Shown one piece after another: positions 1-7,344 of a stretch of DNA of 11,119 nt. Position 1 is the first letter of the stretch, and each line of letters begins with the position of its first letter. The position numbers and the translations under genes are program-made. The DNA is from Savagea sp. (GTDB lineage Bacteria > Bacillota > Bacilli > Bacillales_A > Planococcaceae), in contig JASLCF010000120.1 in assembly GCA_030146155.1 (NCBI GenBank), positions 1 through 11,119 of the forward strand, read 5' to 3'. A model generated the notes under the pieces. It was not told the DNA's origin, searched no databases, and was given only the letters and a program-made list of their open reading frames with translations.

Positions 1-909
1 TCATTTAACCAATCAGCTTGGAAAGGAATCCAAGAATACGGTGCAGCAAACAATCTTAAAAAAGGCGACGGTGGATTTGATTATCTTCAATCTGAAGATG
101 ACTCGGACTATGCACCAAATTTAAATGGTTTAACACGTCGTGGCTTTGATTTAGTTTTCGGGATTGGTTTCCTTATGGAAGATGCAATTTCTGATATTGC
201 TAGCCAACAAAAAGATACGTACTTTGGAATTGTTGACGGTGTTGTAGAAGGTGACAACGTTGCAAGTGTTCTCTTTAAAGAGCAAGAGGGTGCGTTCTTA
301 GCAGGTGTTGCTGCTGCAAAAACAACTAAAACAGGTAAAATTGGTTTCGTTGGTGGAATGGATATTCCAGTAATCGAACGTTTTGAAGCAGGTTTCGAAC
401 AAGGTGTTGCATCTGTTAACCCTGATATTAAAGTAGACATTCAGTATGTTGCATCATTCACAGACGCAGCATTAGGTAAAGGTGCAGCTGCACGTATGTA
501 CGCAAGTGGAGTAGACGTTGTATTCCATGCGGCTGGAGGAGCAGGTGTAGGTGTATTCTCTGAAGCAAAAGAATTGAAAAAAGCAAGCCCTGACAAAGAT
601 TTCTGGGTAATCGGAGTAGACTCTGACCAATACGACGAAGGTAAAGTAGATGACAGCACAAACGTTACATTAACTTCAATGTTAAAACGTGTAGATGTAG
701 CTGTTCAAGATATTGCTAATCGTGCGAAAGACGGTAAATTCCCTGGTGGAGAAACAATCGTTTATGGTTTAGCTGAAGATGGTGTTATTTTAGCTGATTC
801 ACGCGGAGCAATTTCTGATGATATTTTAGCTGAAATTGATCAAGTTGCGAAAGATATCGCTGATGGAAAAATCACAGTATCTGAAGATCCAGAACGTAAA
901 AAGAAATAA
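1..909 (+). CDS. nupN: BMP/PnrA-family nucleoside-binding lipoprotein, 3' part (5' end outside window)
   Basis: This is the substrate-binding component of an ABC importer. It belongs to the BMP (basic membrane protein)/PnrA family, whose studied members bind purine nucleosides outside the membrane. The reading frame is open from base 1, so about 303 residues are visible and the signal peptide and lipobox lie upstream of the window. Family signs include an FNQSAWKGI stretch near the left edge, FGIGFLMEDA around base 160-186, GFVGGMDIP around 343-369, and TSMLKRVD near 676. It ends in a lysine-rich tail. All eight visible arginines use CGT or CGC, a bias typical of a strongly expressed gene. 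The ATPase and two permeases follow downstream, as in B. subtilis nupNOPQ, a guanosine importer. The family is certain. The symbol is by similarity and context, and the exact nucleoside cannot be read from the sequence. Confidence 0.9.
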   Translation, partial: SFNQSAWKGIQEYGAANNLKKGDGGFDYLQSEDDSDYAPNLNGLTRRGFDLVFGIGFLMEDAISDIASQQKDTYFGIVDGVVEGDNVASVLFKEQEGAFLAGVAAAKTTKTGKIGFVGGMDIPVIERFEAGFEQGVASVNPDIKVDIQYVASFTDAALGKGAAARMYASGVDVVFHAAGGAGVGVFSEAKELKKASPDKDFWVIGVDSDQYDEGKVDDSTNVTLTSMLKRVDVAVQDIANRAKDGKFPGGETIVYGLAEDGVILADSRGAISDDILAEIDQVAKDIADGKITVSEDPERKKK

Positions 910-913
910 TGTT

Positions 914-945
914 AAAGCCGGTTCAATCCGGCTTTTCTTTTTCTT
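914..945 (+). terminator. Intrinsic terminator after nupN-like gene
   Basis: A perfect 8-bp stem, AAAGCCGG at 914-921 and CCGGCTTT at 928-935, has a 6-nt loop. It is followed by a T-rich run to 945 broken by two C residues. It begins 5 nt after the stop codon. Because the ATPase and permease genes of the same importer lie beyond it, it probably works as a partial terminator that gives more binding-protein mRNA than transporter mRNA. Confidence 0.85.
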
Positions 946-953
946 ATTTATTG

Positions 954-984
954 ATACAATTGAGTAGAAACGATTCAATTGTAT
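954..984. repeat. Perfect 10-bp inverted repeat upstream of nupO
   Basis: ATACAATTGA at 954-963 is repeated in inverse as TCAATTGTAT at 975-984, with an 11-nt spacer. It lies between the terminator and the nupO ribosome-binding site. It has no T-run after it, so it is not a second terminator. It could be a DNA operator, since a weak promoter-like pair TTGAGT (960-965) / TATGAG (982-987) overlaps both arms. It could also be an mRNA stem that protects the 5' end of the downstream transcript. Neither role is proven. Confidence 0.5.
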
Positions 985-1001
985 GAGTGAATAATATTGA
1001 T

Positions 1002-1012
1002 AAAGGAAGTGA
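1002..1012 (+). promoter_or_regulatory. Shine-Dalgarno site that fixes the nupO start
   Basis: AAAGGAAGTGA is a near-complete match to the 16S rRNA anti-SD partner. It lies 5 nt before TTG at 1018. An alternative in-frame TTG at 997 would put this SD inside the coding region, so 1018 is preferred. Confidence 0.75.
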
Positions 1013-1017
1013 AACTG

Positions 1018-2553
1018 TTGGAATACGTAGTCGAGATGTTAAATATATCGAAAAGATTTGGTCAATTTTACGCCAATAAAAACATCACTCTCCAACTTGA
1101 AAAAGGCGAGATACATGCGCTCCTTGGAGAAAACGGTGCGGGCAAATCAACATTAATGAACGTTCTTTTCGGATTGTATCAACCTGAAGAAGGAACGATT
1201 AAAGTGAATGGAAAAGAAGTGTCCATTTCTAATCCTAACATCGCGAATGAATTAGGAATTGGAATGGTTCACCAACACTTTATGTTGGTGGAAAACCTCT
1301 CCGTAACAGAAAACATTATTTTAGGTAGTGAACCGACAAAAATGGGCGTGATTAATATTAAAGACGCCGAGAAAAAAGTTGCGGAAATCTCTAAAATGTA
1401 TGGTTTAGCTGTTGATCCAAGCGCTATGATTGAAGATATCTCTGTCGGCATGCAACAACGTGTTGAAATTTTAAAAACACTGTATCGTGGAGCAGATGTC
1501 CTGATTTTTGATGAACCGACAGCTTCTCTAACGCCACAAGAAATTGATGAATTAATGAACATCATGCGTAATTTAATAAAAGAAGGTAAATCAATTGTTT
1601 TAATCACTCATAAACTTCAAGAAATTATGCAAGTGTCAGATCGAGTGACCGTTATTCGTAAAGGAGAAGGCATCGGGACTGTCACGACAAGCGAATCAAG
1701 TCCTGAAGAATTAGCTTCTTTAATGGTAGGACGTCAAGTGACATTTAAAACAGAAAAAGGTCCTTCTCACCCAAAACAACCTATTTTAGAAGTGAAAGAC
1801 TTGGTCGTTGAAGATAATCGTAAAATAACGCGTGTCAAACACTTAAATTTAACGGTTAGAGCAGGTGAAATTGTAGGGATTGCAGGGATCGATGGAAATG
1901 GTCAATCTGAATTAATTGAAGCCATTACAGGGTTACGTAAAGTGAAACAAGGACAAATACTCGTAAATGGTCAAGATATTACCAATCATACACCGCGTTT
2001 TGTTACGGAATCAGGTGTCGGACATATTCCACAAGACCGCCATAAACATGGCCTCGTTTTAAATTTTTCTGTGGGTTATAATGCTGCCTTACAAACGTAC
2101 TACAAAGAACCATTGTCCAAGCATGGTGTGATGAATTACAAGGAAGTTTCTTTATATGCGAATCAAATCATCGATGAATTTGATGTGCGTACACAAGGAG
2201 AACATGAATTAGCTAGAGCTTTATCAGGTGGAAATCAGCAAAAATTAATTATTGGACGAGAAGTCACTCGTGATCCCGATTTATTAATTGCAGCTTTGCC
2301 AACACGTGGATTAGATGTAGGAGCGATTGAGTTTATACATAAACGCCTTATTGAACAACGTGATAGTGGAAAAGCAGTCTTATTGATTTCATTTGAATTA
2401 GATGAAGTGATGAATGTATCTGATGAAATTGCGGTCATTTATGATGGTCAAATCGTTGACCAAGTCAAGCCGAATGAAACATCAGAACAACAACTTGGTT
2501 TATTAATGGCAGGACATGTGGAAGAAGCAAAGGAAGGTGTCACACATGAGTAA
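1018..2553 (+). CDS. nupO: Nucleoside ABC importer, ATP-binding protein with two NBDs
   Basis: This 511-residue protein is the tandem-NBD ATPase that powers the BMP-type nucleoside importer at the cytoplasmic face of the membrane. NBD1 has Walker A GENGAGKST (37-45), signature SVGMQQR (142-148), Walker B ending FDEP (164-167) and a switch histidine in ITHK. NBD2 is degenerate: its Walker A is GIDGNGQSE (290-298), with Gln in place of Lys. It keeps signature LSGGNQQ (402-408), but has AALP (425-428) where Asp-Glu is normal, and Ser in place of the switch His. This asymmetry is usual in sugar and nucleoside importer ATPases, so only one site should hydrolyse ATP. The start is TTG 1018, giving MEYVVEMLNI like family members. 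The last 8 nt overlap nupP. The product class is certain. Orthology to NupO is by similarity. Confidence 0.93.
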   Translation: MEYVVEMLNISKRFGQFYANKNITLQLEKGEIHALLGENGAGKSTLMNVLFGLYQPEEGTIKVNGKEVSISNPNIANELGIGMVHQHFMLVENLSVTENIILGSEPTKMGVINIKDAEKKVAEISKMYGLAVDPSAMIEDISVGMQQRVEILKTLYRGADVLIFDEPTASLTPQEIDELMNIMRNLIKEGKSIVLITHKLQEIMQVSDRVTVIRKGEGIGTVTTSESSPEELASLMVGRQVTFKTEKGPSHPKQPILEVKDLVVEDNRKITRVKHLNLTVRAGEIVGIAGIDGNGQSELIEAITGLRKVKQGQILVNGQDITNHTPRFVTESGVGHIPQDRHKHGLVLNFSVGYNAALQTYYKEPLSKHGVMNYKEVSLYANQIIDEFDVRTQGEHELARALSGGNQQKLIIGREVTRDPDLLIAALPTRGLDVGAIEFIHKRLIEQRDSGKAVLLISFELDEVMNVSDEIAVIYDGQIVDQVKPNETSEQQLGLLMAGHVEEAKEGVTHE

Positions 2554-3592
2554 TCGAATGAAGAGCATACTCGTTCCACTCATTTCTATTATTCTTGGCT
2601 TGATTGTAGGAGCTATTATTATGGCATTCAGTGGCTATAACCCAATCATTGGTTATACTGCTTTATGGAATGGTATTTTTGGTGATGCCTATGCCATGGG
2701 AGAGACAATCCGACAAATCTCACCTTATATTCTTGCTGGATTGGCTGTAGCGTTTGCTTTTAGAACGGGTCTATTCAATATTGGGGTAGAAGGTCAATTA
2801 ATCGTCGGATGGTTTGCAGCAGCATACGTCGGAATGAAATTTGATTTACCGATGGTGATTCATTTACCTTTAGCTTTACTTGCAGCAGCAGTCGCAGGTG
2901 CAATATGGGCGTTTATTCCAGGATTATTAAAAGCAACACTTCAAGTTCACGAAGTCATTGTTACGATTATGATGAACTACATTGCACTACATGTGGTTAA
3001 CGCGCTCATTAAAGTAAATTCTGGTGGAAGTTTTAAAACAGAAAAAATTAAAGAAACTGCTTCATTGCGTTCAGATTTCTTATCACAATTAACGGATTAT
3101 TCAACACTTCACTATGGAATTTTTATAGCTTTATTAATGGTTATTGTGATGTGGTATTTATTAGAACGCACGAAAACAGGATTTGAATTAAAAGCAGTTG
3201 GATTTAATGATCATGCCGCACAATATGCAGGAATGAACGTTAAGAAAAATATTATCATGTCTATGATGATTTCAGGTGGATTTGCCGGGCTTGCTGGTGC
3301 AATGGAAGCCTTAGGTACTTTTGGAAATATTTCATCTAAATCTGGCTTTACAGGAATTGGATTTGACGGAATCGCAGTAGCTTTATTAGGAGCTAACACG
3401 CCAATTGGTGTTTTATTTGGAGCTATTCTATTTGGTTCATTGAAATATGGTGCATTGAATATGCCTAATGCTGCAGGAATTCCGATTGAAATTGTATCGA
3501 TTATTATTGCATTAATTATTTTCTTTGTAGCTTCTGGCTATATTATTCGAGTATTCTTAGAGAAAATAAGTAAGAAAAAGGAGGCGAAATAA
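2546..3592 (+). CDS. nupP: Nucleoside ABC importer permease (first of two)
   Basis: This 348-residue integral membrane protein belongs to the BPD_transp_2 family, with roughly nine or ten hydrophobic segments, the first at about residues 7-28. Family landmarks are RTGLFNIGVEGQ at 73-84 and EVIVTIMMNY at 136-145. It should form the heterodimeric channel with the next gene product and dock on the ATPase. The start ATG at 2546 overlaps the nupO stop by 8 nt and has SD AGGAAGGTG at 2531-2539, 6 nt upstream. An in-frame GTG at 2516 is rejected because it lies before that SD and would add charged residues. The overlap points to translational coupling. Confidence 0.92.
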   Translation: MSNRMKSILVPLISIILGLIVGAIIMAFSGYNPIIGYTALWNGIFGDAYAMGETIRQISPYILAGLAVAFAFRTGLFNIGVEGQLIVGWFAAAYVGMKFDLPMVIHLPLALLAAAVAGAIWAFIPGLLKATLQVHEVIVTIMMNYIALHVVNALIKVNSGGSFKTEKIKETASLRSDFLSQLTDYSTLHYGIFIALLMVIVMWYLLERTKTGFELKAVGFNDHAAQYAGMNVKKNIIMSMMISGGFAGLAGAMEALGTFGNISSKSGFTGIGFDGIAVALLGANTPIGVLFGAILFGSLKYGALNMPNAAGIPIEIVSIIIALIIFFVASGYIIRVFLEKISKKKEAK

Positions 3593-4546
3593 ATGGTAGC
3601 CGCATTGATATTTATTGTACCAATGATGATTGCTTATGCCGCGCCTCTGATCTTTACTGCTATCGGCGGTGTCTTTTCAGAACGATCAGGTGTTGTTAAT
3701 ATTGGGTTAGAAGGTTTGATGGTAATGGGTGCATTCATCTCTATTATCTTTAACCTTGCTTTTGCAAGTACATTTGGTGCTTGGACGCCTTGGGTTGCCA
3801 TACTGGTTGCAATGGCCGTTTCCGCATTATTTTCAATTATGCATGCGGTCGCTTCAATTAGTTTCAGAGCTGACCAAGTCGTTTCTGGGGTTGCGATTAA
3901 CATGCTTGGTGTTGCTATTGCATTATTCTCTGTGAAGATGATGTTTGGTAAAGGGCAAACTGAATATGTTCACTATAAAATTCCGAGATTTAATATTCCG
4001 ATTTTACAAGATATCCCGGTGATTGGCCCGATGTTCTTTAAAACGGTGTATGGCTCAAGTATCCTTGCAATTATTGTCGCTATTCTTGCTTGGTTCGTTA
4101 TTTATAAAACGCCATTCGGTTTACGTTTACGCTCTGTCGGAGAACATCCAATGGCAGCTGATACAATGGGAATTAACGTTACGAAAACAAGATACATTGC
4201 TGTGATTTTGTCAGGTGCTTTAGCTGGTATTGGAGGCGCAGTTTATGCTCAAACAATGACTGGCAACTTTGACCATACCACTATTAATGGACAAGGATTT
4301 ATGGCACTTGCTGCGATGATTTTTGGTAAGTGGCATCCATTAGGCGCAATGGGAGCAGCTTTATTCTTTGGTTTTGCGCAAGCTTTATCAATTAGTTCAG
4401 CTAATATAGCATTCTTAGCCAATGTACCTGAAGTATTCCTGTACATTTTGCCATACGTCTTAACGATTTTAGCTTTAGCAGGATTTATTGGACGAGCTCG
4501 TGCACCTAAAGCAAACGGTCAACCTTATATTAAAGGAAGCCGTTAA
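3593..4546 (+). CDS. nupQ: Nucleoside ABC importer permease (second of two)
   Basis: This 317-residue membrane protein is the second permease of the importer. The motif SERSGVVNIGLEG at 29-41 follows the first hydrophobic segment and matches the same region of the partner permease (FNIGVEG), as expected for two related half-channels. Several long hydrophobic stretches follow, and the C-terminus is basic (RARAPKANGQ). The ATG begins right after the nupP stop with no spacer, and a strong SD AAGGAGG at 3578-3584 lies within the end of nupP. A terminator follows 16 nt after the stop, so this is the last gene of the importer operon. Confidence 0.92.
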   Translation: MVAALIFIVPMMIAYAAPLIFTAIGGVFSERSGVVNIGLEGLMVMGAFISIIFNLAFASTFGAWTPWVAILVAMAVSALFSIMHAVASISFRADQVVSGVAINMLGVAIALFSVKMMFGKGQTEYVHYKIPRFNIPILQDIPVIGPMFFKTVYGSSILAIIVAILAWFVIYKTPFGLRLRSVGEHPMAADTMGINVTKTRYIAVILSGALAGIGGAVYAQTMTGNFDHTTINGQGFMALAAMIFGKWHPLGAMGAALFFGFAQALSISSANIAFLANVPEVFLYILPYVLTILALAGFIGRARAPKANGQPYIKGSR

Positions 4547-4561
4547 TCTATTGTATTTCTG

Positions 4562-4602
4562 ACTTGTTACCTTTTTAAAAGGTAGCAAGTTTTTTATTTT
4601 TT
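4562..4602 (+). terminator. Intrinsic terminator at end of importer operon
   Basis: ACTTGTTACC at 4562-4571 pairs with GGTAGCAAGT at 4581-4590, with one G-U pair and an A/T-rich loop that can extend the stem by about two pairs. The run TTTTTATTTTTT follows at 4591-4602. This is a strong classical terminator that separates the importer from ymfF. Confidence 0.9.
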
Positions 4603-4703
4603 CACATTTTTTCTCCCTTTTTATTGTTCGAATGAAGGAACTTCAGTAAAGAGAGTGAGGGAACAGAAAAAACATTGTACAGGCATCGATTATGGAAAGA
4701 TTC

Positions 4704-4735
4704 TCCTACTGCTTTTCTATTGCAAGGCAGTAGGA
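4704..4735. repeat. Inverted repeat upstream of ymfF, overlapping candidate -35
   Basis: TCCTACTGC at 4704-4712 and GCAGTAGGA at 4727-4735 form a perfect 9-bp inverted repeat with a 14-nt spacer. Three more pairs (one G-T) can form inside. No T-run follows, so it is not a terminator. The candidate -35 box lies in the spacer and the right arm lies between -35 and -10, a layout that would suit an operator. If transcription starts further upstream, it could instead be a leader hairpin. Confidence 0.5.
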
Positions 4736-4749
4736 AAGAGGGGTATAGT
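4720..4749 (+). promoter_or_regulatory. Candidate SigA promoter for ymfF-ymfH-ymfI
   Basis: TTGCAA (4720-4725, 4/6 to consensus) and TATAGT (4744-4749, 5/6) are separated by 18 bp. Transcription would start near 4756, about 29 nt before the ymfF start codon. The rest of the gap 4603-4784 shows only a short 5-bp palindrome, TGAAG/CTTCA, at 4633-4645. Confidence 0.4.
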
Positions 4750-4784
4750 GGATAGTATGTGTAAAATTAAAGATGAGGTGGAAT

Positions 4785-6077
4785 ATGTTTAATCATTATC
4801 AATTAAATGAAGGAATTGATTTATATGTTCGATCAACAAATCAATTTAAAACAGTCACTCTATTAGCAGAGTGGGAAACAGAATATACAGCAGAAAAAGC
4901 AGCACATCGAGCAGTATTATCTAATGTTCTACAAGATTCTAGTCAGCAATATCCGACTTATGCTGAATTCAAAAATAAATTGGATGAACTCTATGGCACA
5001 ACTTTCGTAACGGATATTACGAAAAGAGAAAACCGTCATCGTTTTGTTTTATTATCTGAGACAGTGAATGAAAAGTGGGTGCACACAGATGATTTATTTG
5101 AACAATGGTTTTCTTTCATGCACCAAGCACTTCATGAGCCTAACTTAACTATCGATGGATTTGACGCAGCTACTGTTCGTCGTGAGAAACGTTCAATTGA
5201 TGAGCGAATTCGTGCGATTTATGATGATAAAGATCGTTATGCACTCAGACAATTGCTACAAACCATGCGTCCAAACGATGTGGCGTCTGCGTCTGTCTTA
5301 GGTAATCTGGAAGTGGTAGAACAAATCACTGCTTCTAGTCTAGTGGATGAATACAAGCGGATGTTGAAAGAAGACCCTATTAAAATTTATGTGGTAGGCC
5401 AAGTAGACGAAGCTTATTTTGTTGAAAAACTGCAACAGATTTTTGATTTTGGAGAGAGAAAGAAGATAGCTCCTTATGAAGTACCTACTCCACAAGAAAA
5501 AGCCGCTTTTGAAGAGGTTGAGACGCAACAGACGAAGCAAAGTAAATTACTGCTAGGTTATCATACGCCTATTACGATGAGAGATGACCGCTTTCCAATT
5601 ATGCAAATTGCAAATGGTATTCTCGGAGGATTTGCTCATAGTAAGTTATTCCAAAATGTCAGAGAAAAAGAGAGTATGGCCTATACGGTGCACAGTAGTT
5701 ATTTAAGTCAGTACGGCATGCTCTTAGTGAGTGCAGGAATTGATGGGGAACTTTCAGAGAAAGCTACACGTCTGATTAATGAACAAATTCAAGCGATGAT
5801 AGAAGGCGATATCACTGCGTTAGAATTAAACCAAACGGTTGCTTTGATGCGTCATTCGGTTCGTAATGCATGGGATACACCTAGGGGTCAGATTGTATTG
5901 TTTGATCAATATAAAGATGATAATCATGAGATGAATATGGATGCGATTATTCAACGCTGGGCTAATGTAACTGCAAAGGATATTCAAGAAGCGATGCAAA
6001 CTGTAGTTAAAGAAGGTAGCTTTTTATTGAAAGGAGTACTTGTAGATGATGGAAACAATTCAACTGACCTCAATTGA
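4785..6077 (+). CDS. ymfF: M16 peptidase-fold protein lacking the zinc motif (YmfF)
   Basis: This 430-residue protein has the pitrilysin/M16 fold but no HxxEH. The usual position reads AHRAVLSNVLQ. It does keep the M16 C-terminal motif with Arg and Tyr, REKESMAY at 293-300, which normally helps shape the active site. In many M16 systems an inactive chain with these residues pairs with an HxxEH chain, as in mitochondrial processing peptidase. The next gene encodes exactly such a partner, so I infer a YmfF-YmfH heterodimer in the cytoplasm (no signal peptide is seen). Database naming in Bacillus ties the pair to EF-P 5-aminopentanol modification, but the substrate is not evident here. The start ATG 4785 has GAGGTGG at 4775-4781. 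The in-frame ATG 4773 lies before this SD and is rejected. Confidence 0.9.
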   Translation: MFNHYQLNEGIDLYVRSTNQFKTVTLLAEWETEYTAEKAAHRAVLSNVLQDSSQQYPTYAEFKNKLDELYGTTFVTDITKRENRHRFVLLSETVNEKWVHTDDLFEQWFSFMHQALHEPNLTIDGFDAATVRREKRSIDERIRAIYDDKDRYALRQLLQTMRPNDVASASVLGNLEVVEQITASSLVDEYKRMLKEDPIKIYVVGQVDEAYFVEKLQQIFDFGERKKIAPYEVPTPQEKAAFEEVETQQTKQSKLLLGYHTPITMRDDRFPIMQIANGILGGFAHSKLFQNVREKESMAYTVHSSYLSQYGMLLVSAGIDGELSEKATRLINEQIQAMIEGDITALELNQTVALMRHSVRNAWDTPRGQIVLFDQYKDDNHEMNMDAIIQRWANVTAKDIQEAMQTVVKEGSFLLKGVLVDDGNNSTDLN

Positions 6078-7344
6078 TGAAGTCCTATATAAAGAAGTGC
6101 TAGCGAACGGTTTGACGGTGTATTTGTTGCCAAAGAAGGGCTTCTCAAAAACGTATGCGACTTACACAACGAAATATGGTTCGATTGATCGAGAGTTTAT
6201 TCCTGTAGGACAACAAGAATCAATCACTGTACCTGATGGTATCGCTCATTTTTTAGAGCATAAAATGTTCGAAAAAGAAGAGGGTGATATTTTTCAAACG
6301 TTTAGTGAACAAGGAGCATCTGCAAACGCATTTACGTCATTCACCCGTACGGCATACTTATTCTCAGCAACGGATCGCGTTCAAGAAAATCTAACCACTC
6401 TACTGGACTTTGTACAACAACCTTACTTTACAAAAGAAACAGTAGAGAAAGAAAAAGGAATCATCGCTCAAGAGATTCAAATGTATGATGATAATCCAGA
6501 TTGGAAATCGTACTTTGGCGCTGTAGAAAATATGTATCACACACATCCTGTAAGAATTGATATTGCAGGGACGGTTGAGTCGATTCAAGCCATTACAAAG
6601 GATGATTTATATACTTGTTATGACACGTTCTATCATCCGTCAAATATGACACTCTTTGTCATAGGTGCGCTTGAACCTGAAGAAATGCTGACACTCATCC
6701 GCTCCAATCAAGAAGCGAGATCTTGTAAACGCCGAGATGAAGTTGTGCATCCTATCCAAGAGGAGACACTTCAAGTAGCTGTAAAAGATAAAACAATTGA
6801 AATGGATGTGTTCAAACCTAAGTTTACGATTGGTTTGAAGTTACCAGCTCAAGGGTTAAAAGGAGCAGCTTATTTGAAACGCGAACTCGCTGTTCAATTA
6901 GGAATGGATTTACTCTACGGTACGAAATCAGATTTTTATGATGCGTTATATGATCAAGGAGTTATTGATGAATCATTTGGTTATGACTTCACTTTAGAGC
7001 ATACGTTTTCATTTGCAACGATTGGTACCGATACAGAGAACGCTGAAGCATTTAAAGAGGCAGTTTTTTCAACCTATGAACAGTTAGAGTCTATCGTTCA
7101 AGAAGAGGCGCTAGAGTTGTTAAAAAGACGTAAAATTGGACAGTTTATTCGTGCCTTGAATAGTCCTGAATTTATTGCGAACCAGTTCACACATTATACC
7201 TTCCATGAAGTCGATTTCTTTTCACATATTAAAGTGTATGAATCCTTAACCACACAAGATATCATTGAAGCGATGCAATCCTTTATTCAAGAAGACAATG
7301 TAACGACATTAAAAATAATTCCGAATGGTTCTCAAAATGACTAA
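6046..7344 (+). CDS. ymfH: M16 zinc metallopeptidase (YmfH)
   Basis: This 432-residue protein is the catalytic member of the M16 pair. The inverted zinc motif is H68-F-L-E71-H72, in GIAHFLEHKMFEK. The likely third zinc ligand is E143, in AQEIQMYDD. The segment between them (GASANAFTSFTRTAY) is typical of M16. No signal peptide is visible, so it is probably cytoplasmic. The ATG at 6046 overlaps the end of ymfF by 32 nt, with SD AAAGGAG at 6030-6036 inside ymfF. This indicates coupled, roughly matched synthesis of the two subunits. A second ATG at 6049 is possible but is further from the SD. Catalytic class is certain from the motif. The biological substrate is unknown from the sequence. Confidence 0.92.
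   Translation: MMETIQLTSIDEVLYKEVLANGLTVYLLPKKGFSKTYATYTTKYGSIDREFIPVGQQESITVPDGIAHFLEHKMFEKEEGDIFQTFSEQGASANAFTSFTRTAYLFSATDRVQENLTTLLDFVQQPYFTKETVEKEKGIIAQEIQMYDDNPDWKSYFGAVENMYHTHPVRIDIAGTVESIQAITKDDLYTCYDTFYHPSNMTLFVIGALEPEEMLTLIRSNQEARSCKRRDEVVHPIQEETLQVAVKDKTIEMDVFKPKFTIGLKLPAQGLKGAAYLKRELAVQLGMDLLYGTKSDFYDALYDQGVIDESFGYDFTLEHTFSFATIGTDTENAEAFKEAVFSTYEQLESIVQEEALELLKRRKIGQFIRALNSPEFIANQFTHYTFHEVDFFSHIKVYESLTTQDIIEAMQSFIQEDNVTTLKIIPNGSQND

Noticed and set aside
997..1017. TTG at 997 as start of nupO
   Set aside because: It would place the strong SD (1002-1012) inside the gene and has no SD of its own. The product from 1018 begins like family members.
1269..1607. Minus-strand ORF of 112 codons opposite nupO
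   Set aside because: It lies fully within a well-defined ATPase gene, and its product has no recognisable domain.
4633..4645. Short palindrome TGAAG/CTTCA before ymfF
   Set aside because: It is only 5 bp with a 3-nt centre and is expected by chance. It is not tied to a promoter box.
4785..6077. ymfF as a decayed peptidase pseudogene because HxxEH is missing
   Set aside because: The frame is intact, the Arg/Tyr motif is kept, and inactive M16 partners are normal in paired systems.
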